From Legionella_C sp963803545 (GTDB lineage Bacteria > Pseudomonadota > Gammaproteobacteria > Legionellales > Legionellaceae), in NCBI GenBank assembly GCA_963803545.1, contig CAWDMX010000004.1, positions 1-64,000 on the forward strand: a stretch of DNA of 64,000 nt, written 5' to 3'. The stretch's first letter is position 1, and every line of letters starts with the position of its first letter. The notes below the pieces were generated by a model. The model saw only the letters and a program-made list of their open reading frames with translations, was not told the DNA's origin and did not search any database. The position numbers and the translations under genes were made by a program. Below, piece after piece: positions 14,358 to 23,937 of this stretch.

Positions 14358-16304
14358 CTAGTTTTCATCTCCTTCTAAAAAGCTGCGTAATTTTTCTGAG
14401 CGAGAAGGGTGGCGTAGTTTTCGTAGCGCCTTTGCTTCAATTTGTCGTATTCGCTCACGTGTTACATCAAATTGCTTCCCTACTTCCTCAAGCGTATGGT
14501 CTGTATTCATTTCAATACCAAAACGCATACGTAATACTTTTGCTTCGCGCGGTGTTAACGTTTCCAGTATTTCTAAGGTTGCTTCGTGCAATGCCGCTTT
14601 GATGGCGGTTTCTGTTGGGGAAACAATATTACTGTCTTCAATAAAGTCACCTAAATGCGAATCATCGTCGTCACCAACAGGGGTTTCCATTGAAATAGGT
14701 TCTTTTGCTATTTTTAATACTTTGCGAATTTTATCTTCGCTTAAGTCCATTTTTGCAGCCAATTCTTCAGGTATCGCTTCCCGTCCAGTTTCTTGCAAAA
14801 TTTGACGGGATATACGATTGAGTTTGTTTATGGTTTCAATCATATGGACAGGAATACGTATGGTTCGTGCTTGATCGGCTATTGAGCGAGTAATAGCTTG
14901 ACGAATCCACCAGGTGGCGTAGGTGGAAAATTTATAACCACGACGATACTCAAATTTGTCAACCGCTTTCATCAGACCAATATTTCCTTCCTGGATTAAG
15001 TCCAAGAATTGTAAACCTCTATTAGTATATTTTTTTGCTATTGAAATCACTAAACGTAAATTGGCTTCAACCATTTCTTTTTTAGCGCGTCGAGCTTTGT
15101 TCTCACCGCTAGCAATTTTTTTAATAACTTCTTTAATTTCACTAACGGTTAAACCACATTCACCTACGATAGCCCCAATTTTAGCTTGTAAGGTTTTAAT
15201 TTCATCAAGATTTTCTTCAACGTGGGTAACGCTGAGCTTTTTACTGTGGTTGGCTAGCAATTCATTAGCCCAAGCGGTGTTTATTTCTTGACCTGGAAAC
15301 GTTTCGATAAATAATTTACGGGGTATTCGTGCTTTTTCAATACACAGGCGCATTAGATTGCGTTCGTATTCCCGAACGTCGCTACGGACGTTTCTAAAAT
15401 AACGTGTTAATCGTTCTACTTGCCGAGAGGTTAATTTTAATTTTAAAAATGACACAGCCATTGTTTCCAACAACAATTCCGTTTCCGTATGCGTTCGACC
15501 CAGCCGTATTATAGAATCTTTGGCCTTGGTAAAGTTTTCACGTAAGTCATCAAAATAAATTTTAGCAGTTTCAGGATTGGGGCCTTCATCAACTTCAATG
15601 CTTCCATCGCCTTCATTATCTTCGTCATCATCTAAGTCGGATACTTCTTCAATTGAAGAAGACTGATTCTCATCGAGCAATGAGCCTAGATTGGTAGGCG
15701 GTGCTTCTTCTTCGTCTCCGTCGGAAAAGCCATTAATAACCTCGTTTAACCGCATTTCCTCAACGAGTACTTTGTCGTAATCCTCGAGAATCATCTGCAC
15801 GGTTTCAGGATAATGGGCAAGAGTAATAACTACCTGGTAAATCCCTTCTTCAATACGTTTTGCTATGCGAATTTCGCCTTCACGCGTCAGCAGTTCTACT
15901 GTTCCCATTTCACGCATATATATGCGCACCGGATCGGTAGTTCGCCCTGATTCCTTATCAACAGACGCAAGAATGGAGGCCGCTTCTTCAATATCTTCGG
16001 GGGTATCTTCTGTGTTACCTAATAATGCAATTTCATCGCTACTAGGGGGCTCTGCGAAAACCATGATGTTCATAGTTGTTTCTAACATATTCTTTATAGC
16101 GTCGTAATGCGCGCTATCGACGAGATCAGGGTAGGCATCGTTGATTTGATCTTCGTATAAATATTTTTGTTCGGTGCCTAATTTGATGATGCTAGCTAAT
16201 TGTAGGCGATGCATTTCCTGTTCACTTAAAGGAATTTGCTTATCATTAAGCTTATTTAATAAAAATTTATCGCTGGATTTAGTAGAGCTTGGTTTATTTG
16301 CCAT
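14358..16304 (-). CDS. rpoD: RNA polymerase sigma-70 (RpoD)
   Basis: 648 residues. The N-terminal region 1.1 is followed by DPVRIYMREMGTVELLTREG (region 1.2), an acidic non-conserved insert (about 195-245), then EMVEANLRLVISIAKKYTNR and YKFSTYATWWIRQAITRSIA (region 2), and HTLEEVGKQFDVTRERIRQI (region 4.2, -35 recognition). It is the primary sigma factor that directs RNA polymerase to housekeeping promoters. It is the last gene of the rpsU-yqeY-dnaG-rpoD operon. Confidence 0.98.
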   Translation of the reverse strand: MANKPSSTKSSDKFLLNKLNDKQIPLSEQEMHRLQLASIIKLGTEQKYLYEDQINDAYPDLVDSAHYDAIKNMLETTMNIMVFAEPPSSDEIALLGNTEDTPEDIEEAASILASVDKESGRTTDPVRIYMREMGTVELLTREGEIRIAKRIEEGIYQVVITLAHYPETVQMILEDYDKVLVEEMRLNEVINGFSDGDEEEAPPTNLGSLLDENQSSSIEEVSDLDDDEDNEGDGSIEVDEGPNPETAKIYFDDLRENFTKAKDSIIRLGRTHTETELLLETMAVSFLKLKLTSRQVERLTRYFRNVRSDVREYERNLMRLCIEKARIPRKLFIETFPGQEINTAWANELLANHSKKLSVTHVEENLDEIKTLQAKIGAIVGECGLTVSEIKEVIKKIASGENKARRAKKEMVEANLRLVISIAKKYTNRGLQFLDLIQEGNIGLMKAVDKFEYRRGYKFSTYATWWIRQAITRSIADQARTIRIPVHMIETINKLNRISRQILQETGREAIPEELAAKMDLSEDKIRKVLKIAKEPISMETPVGDDDDSHLGDFIEDSNIVSPTETAIKAALHEATLEILETLTPREAKVLRMRFGIEMNTDHTLEEVGKQFDVTRERIRQIEAKALRKLRHPSRSEKLRSFLEGDEN

Positions 16305-16381
16305 AGAATACTTATAATAATGAAGCTAAAAAGTTTTAAATTATAACCCTGGATGCACTAAACATGCTAGTAGAAAATGAG

Positions 16382-18112
16382 TTAATTTTTATCAGCAATT
16401 GAATGGTGGCGCCGAATAACTAAATCCTGTAGCTGCTTTTGCTCGACTAGGGTTAATCCTATCTTTCTTGACTTAGTAAGATACAAGTTAATCTTAGACT
16501 CTAAGTTTTGTTTTTGCAGAAAATTTATTATTTCAATAAATTCTGAGCTCAGTGCGCTCTCAGGAACTAAATGTTCCCAACTGGCTAGTTTACTGAGAAA
16601 AGGAAACATCTCGTTATCGCGCCAATTTTCAATTAAAGCTGCGGTATTTGCCGTAGGATTGGACGCGACTTGCTGCAGCAATTGCTGCAAAACCTCCTGT
16701 CCCTCCCCGTCAAGAGACGCAATAGAGATTTTCTCAGCGCAATTGGTATAAAGCTCTGGATGCTGAAGCAATAAGGCTACGGCTTGACGCACCGGAGAGC
16801 GCGTAATGGTTTGAAGGGTAGAGGCAGAATCTGTTTCGGCGGTTTGGAGCAATTGCAAAAGGCGATGATTTTCAATGCGGGTTAGGCGCGATAATTCATC
16901 TAAGATCAGTTCGCGATCGGCTCCTAAAGGAATGAGCTGAAAAAAGGGCTTTGCGCTTGTTATCAATTGACTTTTTCCAGCAGCCGATTGCAAATCTATA
17001 TTTTTTGTTATTGTTTCAAAAAAATAATCGCTCAATTTGGTAGCCTTATTAATTCGACTAAGAAAATCCGTTGGGGATTCTTGGCGAATTAGGCTGTCTG
17101 GGTCGTTGCCTTCGGGTAAGAAAACAAAATGCGGATCTAGGCCGTTTTCAAGATGAGGCAGACAATGCTCCAAGGCTCGCCAACCGGCTTTGCGGCCAGC
17201 GGCATCGCCATCAAAACAAAAATAAAGTACTTTGCAATGCTTGCTCAATAGCTGAATATGATAGGTACTTGTAGCTGTTCCGAGTGCTGCAACGGCGTTG
17301 TTTATTCCGTGTTGAGCCAGGGCAATTACGTCCAGATAGCCCTCAACAATAATAATGGAGTCCGGCGTTTTTTCTTGTTGTAAAATTTGATGCAACCCAT
17401 AGAGCTCGCGATTTTTTTGGAAAATAATTGTTTCAGGAGAATTAAGATATTTAGGATTTTGTGCAGCATCGATAGAACGACCACCAAAACCAATGATACG
17501 TCCTAATCGGTCGTGTATAGGAAACATTAAACGTTGACGATAACGGTCGTAGGTCTGGTGGTTGTCTTTTTTTATTAACATGCCAGTAGTAATTAGTTCG
17601 TCGGTGTTTTTGCTGAATTGATTCTCCAAATTGTTCCAATCGGGAAGAGCAAACCCCAGTTGAAATCGTTTGGCAATCTCACCGCTAACCCCCCGTTGTT
17701 GCAAATAGTGGATGGCTTTTGCGCTTTGCTTTAGATTTTTTTGGTAAAAAGTACAGACCTCTTCCAACAGCTTATATAAGCTCACGGTTTTATCAGTATG
17801 CTGTGATTTTCCATCGCGAGGAATAGACACGCCCGCTCGCGCCGCTAATGTTTCTACGGCTGCAACAAATCCTTGGTTGAGGTAACTGATAATAAAACTA
17901 ATAGCATTTCCACTAGCGCCGCAGCCAAAGCAATGATAAAACTGCTTTTTTTCATTGACATTGAACGAAGGTGTTTTTTCATTATGAAAGGGGCAACAGG
18001 CGGTGTAATTGAGGCCGCGCTTTTTTAAGGGCACGTAACCATCAATTAATTCAACGATATTAATACGATGTAGAACTTCATCAATACAGGCTTGCGGAAT
18101 TAAGCCCGACAC
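16382..18112 (-). CDS. dnaG: DNA primase
   Basis: 576 residues. The N-terminal CHC2 zinc finger is visible as CCPFHNEKTPSF...FYHCFGCG. The TOPRIM core has IIVEGYLDVIAL and CFDGDAAGRKA, and the C-terminal DnaB-binding domain is less conserved. It makes RNA primers at the replication fork. The start is GTG 18112, sharing one base with the yqeY stop (TAGTG), so translation is probably coupled. It is 77 bases upstream of rpoD. Confidence 0.97.
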   Translation of the reverse strand: MSGLIPQACIDEVLHRINIVELIDGYVPLKKRGLNYTACCPFHNEKTPSFNVNEKKQFYHCFGCGASGNAISFIISYLNQGFVAAVETLAARAGVSIPRDGKSQHTDKTVSLYKLLEEVCTFYQKNLKQSAKAIHYLQQRGVSGEIAKRFQLGFALPDWNNLENQFSKNTDELITTGMLIKKDNHQTYDRYRQRLMFPIHDRLGRIIGFGGRSIDAAQNPKYLNSPETIIFQKNRELYGLHQILQQEKTPDSIIIVEGYLDVIALAQHGINNAVAALGTATSTYHIQLLSKHCKVLYFCFDGDAAGRKAGWRALEHCLPHLENGLDPHFVFLPEGNDPDSLIRQESPTDFLSRINKATKLSDYFFETITKNIDLQSAAGKSQLITSAKPFFQLIPLGADRELILDELSRLTRIENHRLLQLLQTAETDSASTLQTITRSPVRQAVALLLQHPELYTNCAEKISIASLDGEGQEVLQQLLQQVASNPTANTAALIENWRDNEMFPFLSKLASWEHLVPESALSSEFIEIINFLQKQNLESKINLYLTKSRKIGLTLVEQKQLQDLVIRRHHSIADKN

Positions 18113-18558
18113 TATAGTGCGCTCAGTTTCGCCTTGACTAACATGCTAACCTTAGACATATCCGTACGCCCTTGTAATAAAGGCTTTAATTGTTCCATCA
18201 CTTTACCCATGTCACTCATTTTGGTAGCGCTTACAGCCGTAAAGGTTTGTTCGATGTAATCGGAAACCTCAGTGCTGGTTAAAGGTGTAGGTAAATAATT
18301 TTTAATGATATCTAATTCGAATAATTCTTGTTGAATTAAATCGGTACGGTTAGCTGTTTCAAATTGAGCAATGGATTCTTTTCGCTGTCGACACATTTTA
18401 TCCAATATTACTAACAACCGAGCGTCGTCAACCGTTACTCGTTCATCAACTTCAACTTGTTTTATGGCTGCAGTAATTAAGCGCAAAGTGCCAAGTTTCA
18501 AGGAATCTTTGGCACGCATGGCTTGTTTTACATCACTGACTATTTGATCTTTTATCAT
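18112..18558 (-). CDS. yqeY: GatB/YqeY domain protein
   Basis: 148 residues, the full family length. It contains MRAKDSLKLGTLRLITAAIK and SDYIEQTFTAVSATKMSDMG, typical of the YqeY family, which shares the tRNA-binding tail domain of GatB. Its exact role is unknown, but it is found between rpsU and dnaG in many gammaproteobacteria, as here. It is 6 bases after rpsU. Confidence 0.93.
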   Translation of the reverse strand: MIKDQIVSDVKQAMRAKDSLKLGTLRLITAAIKQVEVDERVTVDDARLLVILDKMCRQRKESIAQFETANRTDLIQQELFELDIIKNYLPTPLTSTEVSDYIEQTFTAVSATKMSDMGKVMEQLKPLLQGRTDMSKVSMLVKAKLSAL

Positions 18559-18564
18559 ACAATA

Positions 18565-18789
18565 CTAACGTCGACGTCTAGCGGGTCGCTTTGTAGAAAT
18601 ATCACGGGATATTTTTTTAGCGTGACGTTTAATGGCAGCAGCTTTTTTACGCTTGCGCTCAGCTGTGGGTTTTTCATAAAACTCACGGCGTCGTAATTCG
18701 GTCAACACACCAGCTTTTTCACATGCACGTTTAAAACGGCGTAATGCGTATTCAGGATTTTCGTTTTCTTTCAAACGTACACTCGGCAT
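18565..18789 (-). CDS. rpsU: Ribosomal protein bS21
   Basis: 74 residues. It starts MPSVRLKENENPEYALRRFK and continues with LTELRRREFYEKPTAERKRK, the highly conserved bS21 core, and a basic tail RPARRRR slightly longer than E. coli's 71 residues. It is a small-subunit protein that helps initiation. It is the first gene of the macromolecular synthesis operon and is divergent from tsaD. Confidence 0.97.
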   Translation of the reverse strand: MPSVRLKENENPEYALRRFKRACEKAGVLTELRRREFYEKPTAERKRKKAAAIKRHAKKISRDISTKRPARRRR

Positions 18790-18953
18790 TAACTATTCCT
18801 CTGAAGATATTAAAAATTAGTAAGCTCGCAATTTTAGTGCCAGTTAAACTGGGCGTCAAGTTATTATTTCATAACAATAAGGATTTACTAGAATTAATAG
18901 AGTAACTAATGCACACTACCGTTTTAATTAAAGTCTAAATTATTAAGGTTACC

Positions 18954-19970
18954 ATGCTGGTATTAGGAATTGAGACCTCGTGTGATGAGACGGGTGTTGC
19001 CATTTATTGCAGCACTCGTGGCTTAATAGCTCATGCTTTGCATTCTCAAATTGCATTGCACCAAAGTTTTGGAGGCGTGGTTCCCGAACTTGCCTCCCGC
19101 GATCACAGTAAATATTTAATTCCCTTGCTTGAAAACGCTTTAAGTGTTGCCAATATATCGATAGCAGCAATAGAGGCGGTTGCCTACACGGCGGGTCCGG
19201 GTTTGGTAGGAGCATTACTGACCGGAGCATCCTTTGCGAAAAGCTTGGCTTTTTCTTTAAATATACCCGCTCTTGCTGTGCATCATTTAGAAGCGCACTT
19301 ACTAGCGGCAAAACTTGAAACACCCGATTTACCGTTTCCTTTTTTGGTATTGTTAGTGTCAGGAGGCCACACTCAACTAATTTTGGCAAAAGCTTTAGGC
19401 CAGTACCAAATAATTGGTGATACCCTAGATGATGCTGTTGGTGAGGCGTTTGATAAAACGGCTAAACTCATGGGTATTGCCTACCCTGGCGGTAGTGAAT
19501 TGGCGGCAATGGCGGATAGTTTTCGTGAACATGAGTTGCCAAAAATAGCGGCTTTTCCGCGACCAATGACGGACAGGCCGGGTTTAGACTTTAGTTTTAG
19601 TGGGCTTAAAACGCACGCAGCAACCGCCTGGCGAAAAAGTCTACAAGACAGCGCCAGTCGCTCTGCCATAGCGTATGCTTTCCAAAAGGCGGTGATAGAG
19701 ACCTTAGTGATAAAATGCACTCGCGCGGTTTCTGATACGGCAATTAAGCAGCTTGTTGTTGCTGGAGGTGTTGGTGCGAATTACTCACTGCGTTTAGCCT
19801 TACAACATTTAATGATAAAACTTGGTGGGCACGTTTACTTTCCCAAAATGGAATACTGTACTGACAATGGAGCGATGGTGGCTTTTGCTGGTTGCATGCA
19901 CTTGCTCCAGAAAGAGCAAGACGCAAGTTTAGCTATTCATGTAAAGGCGCGTTGGCCATTGAGCGGTTAG
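18954..19970 (+). CDS. tsaD: tRNA threonylcarbamoyltransferase subunit TsaD
   Basis: 338 residues. It starts MLVLGIETSCDETGVAIY, carries metal-binding His in VHHLEAHLLA, and has LLVSGGHTQLI, DDAVGEAFDKTAKLMG and VVAGGVGANYSLR of the Kae1/TsaD ASKHA fold. With TsaB and TsaE it transfers threonylcarbamoyl from the TsaC product to A37 of ANN-decoding tRNAs. The TsaC/Sua5 gene is 6 kb away in this window. It is convergent with plsY, 8 bases apart. Confidence 0.97.
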   Translation: MLVLGIETSCDETGVAIYCSTRGLIAHALHSQIALHQSFGGVVPELASRDHSKYLIPLLENALSVANISIAAIEAVAYTAGPGLVGALLTGASFAKSLAFSLNIPALAVHHLEAHLLAAKLETPDLPFPFLVLLVSGGHTQLILAKALGQYQIIGDTLDDAVGEAFDKTAKLMGIAYPGGSELAAMADSFREHELPKIAAFPRPMTDRPGLDFSFSGLKTHAATAWRKSLQDSASRSAIAYAFQKAVIETLVIKCTRAVSDTAIKQLVVAGGVGANYSLRLALQHLMIKLGGHVYFPKMEYCTDNGAMVAFAGCMHLLQKEQDASLAIHVKARWPLSG

Positions 19971-19978
19971 CGAAAGCT

Positions 19979-20791
19979 TCATGGTTTGGGTTTTTTTGAT
20001 ACAGACTTTTTAACCGATTTTGCAGTAGTTTCAGGCGAAGCTTTAGTTGCGGGTTTACGTGTTTTTTTTACAGCAGCGGGCGACACTTTTTTGGGAGCGG
20101 CTTTTGTTTTAGTTGCAGGAATAGGTGTTGCATCCGGGTCAATCGCCTGGGAGTTATCCCGAACTATAGTGTTGGTAATATCACTTAGGCTGTGATTTTT
20201 TAAAATAATTTTAGGCTCTTCGCCATCGATTAATCGATTTATATTATTACGGTGTTGATAGATAACGAAGAAAGCCATGAGTAGTAAAGGCGGAAACGTG
20301 TGAATACCAGGGTTTTTAATTGCAATAATTGGTGCTATAGCCAGCGATATAATCGAGGCAAGCGAGGAATAGCGAGAAAAATTAGCCACTAAAAGCCACA
20401 CAGCAATCACTATTACCCCTAAAACAAAGTGCAGTCCCAGTAGTGCGCCAAGAGCCGTTGCAACCCCTTTTCCTCCTTGAAAATTAAAAAATATAGGATA
20501 AATATGGCCCAAAACGGCAGCAAGACAGGTGAAGCCTAACGCCGTGCTGTTGGCCCCTAAAAATTGGGCCAACAACAAGGGGATTAATCCTTTTAACAGA
20601 TCCGCAACTAAAACAATAATAGCGTATTTTTTTCCCGCAAGCCGCAAAACATTGGTGGCACCTGGGTTGTTAGAGCCGCTTGTCCGGGGATCGGGCAGCG
20701 CAAAAATTCGACTAACAATCACGGCTGAACAAACAGAGCCACTTAGATATCCAATAGTAACAACCAATATAAACAATAATATACCGACCAT
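19979..20791 (-). CDS. plsY: Glycerol-3-phosphate acyltransferase PlsY with basic tail
   Basis: 270 residues. The first ~200 are the PlsY core: GSVCSAVIVSRIFALPDPRT, SGSNNPGATNVLRLAG and NFQGGKGVATALGAL, with about five membrane helices. It acylates glycerol-3-phosphate using acyl-phosphate. Unusually, residues about 223-270 form a Lys/Ala/Pro/Thr-rich tail (for example KTRKPATKASPETTAKSVKK) resembling histone H1-like proteins; usual PlsY proteins are about 200 residues. The frame through the tail is intact. Confidence 0.93.
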   Translation of the reverse strand: MVGILLFILVVTIGYLSGSVCSAVIVSRIFALPDPRTSGSNNPGATNVLRLAGKKYAIIVLVADLLKGLIPLLLAQFLGANSTALGFTCLAAVLGHIYPIFFNFQGGKGVATALGALLGLHFVLGVIVIAVWLLVANFSRYSSLASIISLAIAPIIAIKNPGIHTFPPLLLMAFFVIYQHRNNINRLIDGEEPKIILKNHSLSDITNTIVRDNSQAIDPDATPIPATKTKAAPKKVSPAAVKKTRKPATKASPETTAKSVKKSVSKKPKP

Positions 20792-20871
20792 GATTTATCC
20801 TAAGAAGGGATGAGTAAATAATCATTATCAGTGAAACAGGTACTGATGGGAAGGGGCTGGGGTATTAATTT

Positions 20872-21999
20872 TTACGGTAGGAATATTGCTTGTAAATTAT
20901 CGGTAAAACGTCTTCCTAGAGCGGTTACCCGCCAGCTTGTACGCCCAAGTGTTATCAGGTTCTTTGCTTGGGCTTGTTCCAGCTTAACCATTAGTGAGGA
21001 AATTGGAAGCCCTGTAGTTTCATTAAAAAGCGTGTAGGGAATTTCGTGTTCTAAACGGGTTGTATTAAGCATAAACTCGAAGAGTAAATCCGAATGCGCA
21101 AGTGTGCTTGTTGCGGCGATAAATTTTTTCTCATTATGCAGATAGTCGTTTGGTTGGCGTTGTTTATTAATCCGTACAACCTTATTTTCAAAACTAAGCT
21201 TGCTGTGCGCCCCGGCGCCTATTCCGTAATAGTCACCAAAACGCCAATAATTAAGATTGTGTTGGGACTGTAAGTTTATTTTGCTAAAAGCTGAAATTTC
21301 ATAGCGATGCAAACCTTCCTGTTCAAGTAATTTAAATCCAGACTGCTCTAATTCTTCCATAACTGGTTCAGGGGGTAGTGTAGGCTGCTGCTTATAAAAA
21401 ACAGTATTAGGTTCAAGCGTTAGCTGATACCAGGACAGGTGCTCCGGTTTATAACTTAGTGCTAAAGCCAAATCCGTAAGTCCTTCGGCAACCGATTGTT
21501 CAGGAAGACCATGCATTATATCGATGTTAATATTATCAAAACCGGCTTTTCTTGCACTCTGAATTGCGTTGTGAGCCTGCTTGTCGTCATGGATACGGCC
21601 GAGTTTTTTTAAGTGTTGAGGATTAAAGCTTTGTATACCCAGCGAAAGTCGGTTAATACCAAGTTGCCGATAGGCATTAAATCGTTCTTGCTCAACGGTG
21701 CCAGGATTTGCTTCGAGAGTAATCTCGATGTTTGGTTTAAACAATACCAGTTGTTGCAGGCGGTCAAACAACTCCGCGTAAGCGGTGGCTGAAAACAAAC
21801 TAGGCGTTCCTCCGCCAATAAAAATTGAACTAATTTCACGAGAGGGTAAAAATTGCAAATCACTTATAAAATCGTTTACCAAAGCGTTGATATAGTCACG
21901 CTCGGGAATTTCTTTGGGGGATTTATGGGAATTAAAATCACAATAGGGGCATTTGCGAATACACCAAGGAATATGGATATATAAAGACGTAGAATTCAT
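20872..21999 (-). CDS. hemW: Radical-SAM heme chaperone HemW
   Basis: 375 residues. The CxxxCxxC cluster is visible as IPWCIRKCPYCDFNSHK (Cys about 12, 16, 19), with IFIGGGTPSLFS and RLSLGIQSFNPQHLKKLGRI following. These are HemW (formerly HemN-like/YggW) features; true HemN differs at the N-terminus. It inserts heme into respiratory proteins. It is 80 bases from plsY and divergent from mdh. Confidence 0.92.
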   Translation of the reverse strand: MNSTSLYIHIPWCIRKCPYCDFNSHKSPKEIPERDYINALVNDFISDLQFLPSREISSIFIGGGTPSLFSATAYAELFDRLQQLVLFKPNIEITLEANPGTVEQERFNAYRQLGINRLSLGIQSFNPQHLKKLGRIHDDKQAHNAIQSARKAGFDNINIDIMHGLPEQSVAEGLTDLALALSYKPEHLSWYQLTLEPNTVFYKQQPTLPPEPVMEELEQSGFKLLEQEGLHRYEISAFSKINLQSQHNLNYWRFGDYYGIGAGAHSKLSFENKVVRINKQRQPNDYLHNEKKFIAATSTLAHSDLLFEFMLNTTRLEHEIPYTLFNETTGLPISSLMVKLEQAQAKNLITLGRTSWRVTALGRRFTDNLQAIFLP

Positions 22000-22072
22000 T
22001 TTACAGACTGGCGCATAAAAGAGGGTAATAGTATCATGTTACTCCTTTTATAAAAATCTTTAGGAAATAAGA

Positions 22073-23056
22073 ATGAATAATAAGGTTAAGGTAGCAATCA
22101 CAGGAGCCGCAGGCCAAATTGGTTATGCGTTGTTATTTCGTATTGCCTCAGGCCAAATGTTTGGGCCGAATACGAAAGTAGAGCTACGATTACTAGAACT
22201 GGAAGGAGCATTGCAGGCTTTGCATGGTGTTGCTATGGAGCTTGAAGATTGCGCGTTTCCTCTTCTTGACAAAATTGTTTGCACCTCAGAGCTTAAAGAA
22301 GCGATGGATGGTGTAAATTGGGCTCTATTGGTAGGTTCAGTTCCTCGCAAGCAAGGAATGGAACGATCGGATTTGCTGCAAATTAACGGCAAAATTTTTA
22401 CCCAGCAAGGACAGGCTATTAATAATTACGCCGCGGATGATGTTCAAGTATTTGTGGTGGGCAACCCCTGCAATACCAATTGTCTTATTGCAATGCACAA
22501 TGCGCATGATGTCCCAAATGACCGATTTTTTGCGATGACCCGATTGGATGAGTTGCGCGCGCGCGCGCAGTTGGCTAAAAAGGCCAATGTCGATGTTTCT
22601 GCAATTAGCAAAATGATTATTTGGGGTAACCATTCAGCAACCCAATATCCTGATTTTTACCACGCCGAAATTAATAATAAATCAGCGGCATCTTTACTGG
22701 ATAAAACCTGGTTGGAAGAGGCGTTTGTGACTACAGTGCAGCAACGAGGTGCTAAAATTTTGGAAGCACGCGGCGCCTCCTCGGCGGCTTCGGCAGCAAA
22801 TGCGATAGTTACCGGCGTTCATCAATTAGTAACCGATACTAAAAACGATGATTTATTTTCAATGTGCTGTTATGCCCAAGGGGAATATGGAGTGCGCGAT
22901 TTAATATTCTCTTTTCCTTGCCGGCGTGAGAATGGCAAATTATCCATCATCACCGATATTAAATTGAACAGTTATAGTCAGGAAAAGTTTGATACCACCC
23001 TAAACGAGCTAATAAAAGAACGCGACGCGGTCAAGTCACTAGGTCTTTTAGGATAA
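22073..23056 (+). CDS. mdh: Malate dehydrogenase
   Basis: 327 residues, the full length of the cytoplasmic-type bacterial enzyme. The NAD-binding motif GAAGQIGYALLFRIASG is followed by substrate arginines in VPRKQGMERSDLL, then NTNCLIAM and TRLDELRARAQLA, and the catalytic His in IWGNHSATQYPD. It interconverts malate and oxaloacetate in the TCA cycle. It is convergent with prmA, 8 bases apart. Confidence 0.96.
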   Translation: MNNKVKVAITGAAGQIGYALLFRIASGQMFGPNTKVELRLLELEGALQALHGVAMELEDCAFPLLDKIVCTSELKEAMDGVNWALLVGSVPRKQGMERSDLLQINGKIFTQQGQAINNYAADDVQVFVVGNPCNTNCLIAMHNAHDVPNDRFFAMTRLDELRARAQLAKKANVDVSAISKMIIWGNHSATQYPDFYHAEINNKSAASLLDKTWLEEAFVTTVQQRGAKILEARGASSAASAANAIVTGVHQLVTDTKNDDLFSMCCYAQGEYGVRDLIFSFPCRRENGKLSIITDIKLNSYSQEKFDTTLNELIKERDAVKSLGLLG

Positions 23057-23064
23057 GTAAAAGG

Positions 23065-23937
23065 TCATGAACGTTGAAAAACTAGTAATGACCACTCTTC
23101 TTCTTGGAACGAATGATGAAGCTCAAAAACACCCTGATAAGCTTCAATCAATTGGTCAGTTTGACTGCTTAATAAACCTGAAACTATCAAACTGCCACCC
23201 GAGTTCAGTAAATCAAAAAAACTATCGCGCAAACTGATTAAGGGTGTCAATAAGATATTAGCAATAAGAATATCAGCAACGTTCCTGCAGTCTTCTGGAA
23301 AACCAATGCTCAGCTTGGGCGTGTACAAATGGTTGCTGCGCGCGTTATTCTCGGTAGCTTGGAGTGCTTGTGGGTCAATATCGAGTGCGGTAACGTGCTT
23401 CGCGCCAAGCTTTAACGCGGCTAAGGCTAGAATTCCAGAACCACAACCATAATCGATGACTTTTTTGCAATCAAGTGTTGCGGCGTCAAGCCAGTTTAAA
23501 CATAGTTTTGTAGTGGGGTGTGTGCCCGTTCCAAACGCTAAACCGGGGTCAAGTATTAAATTTACGGCGTCCGTCTCAGGAGGGGTTATCCAGGATGGGC
23601 AAATCCATAAGCGCGTGCCAAAACATTGGGGTTTAAAATCATTCATCCACACGCGCTGCCAATCTTTATCGGCAAAGGCGTTTATACTGAATTTTTTTTC
23701 AGCATAACGTGGGGCAACGTTGTTTAGAGCGGAGAGGGCTAATTTTTCCTCGTCAAATAAAGCATTAATCACTACCACAGGCCACAATGGCGTACAGCCA
23801 GGCGCCGGCTCCAAAATAGGATCGTCGTGCTTATCGGTTAAGGTAACCGATAACGCACCCTGTTCCTCTAGAGCCTCCGATAAGTCTTCGACCTCGTCAT
23901 TAGTGCATTGTTCAATTTGCAGTTGATACCACACCAT
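23065..23937 (-). CDS. prmA: Ribosomal protein L11 methyltransferase
   Basis: 290 residues. An N-terminal L11-recognition domain is followed by LDPGLAFGTGTHPTTKLCL and the SAM site VIDYGCGSGILALAALKLGA, with NILLTPL. It trimethylates uL11. Its ATG directly abuts the accC stop (TAAATG), so it is the last gene of the aroQ-accB-accC-prmA cluster. Confidence 0.96.
   Translation of the reverse strand: MVWYQLQIEQCTNDEVEDLSEALEEQGALSVTLTDKHDDPILEPAPGCTPLWPVVVINALFDEEKLALSALNNVAPRYAEKKFSINAFADKDWQRVWMNDFKPQCFGTRLWICPSWITPPETDAVNLILDPGLAFGTGTHPTTKLCLNWLDAATLDCKKVIDYGCGSGILALAALKLGAKHVTALDIDPQALQATENNARSNHLYTPKLSIGFPEDCRNVADILIANILLTPLISLRDSFFDLLNSGGSLIVSGLLSSQTDQLIEAYQGVFELHHSFQEEEWSLLVFQRS

Noticed and set aside
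22556..22571. GCGCGCGCGC run as a possible Z-DNA or slippage site
   Set aside because: It lies in mdh and encodes the conserved-looking RARAQ stretch; no sign of special function.
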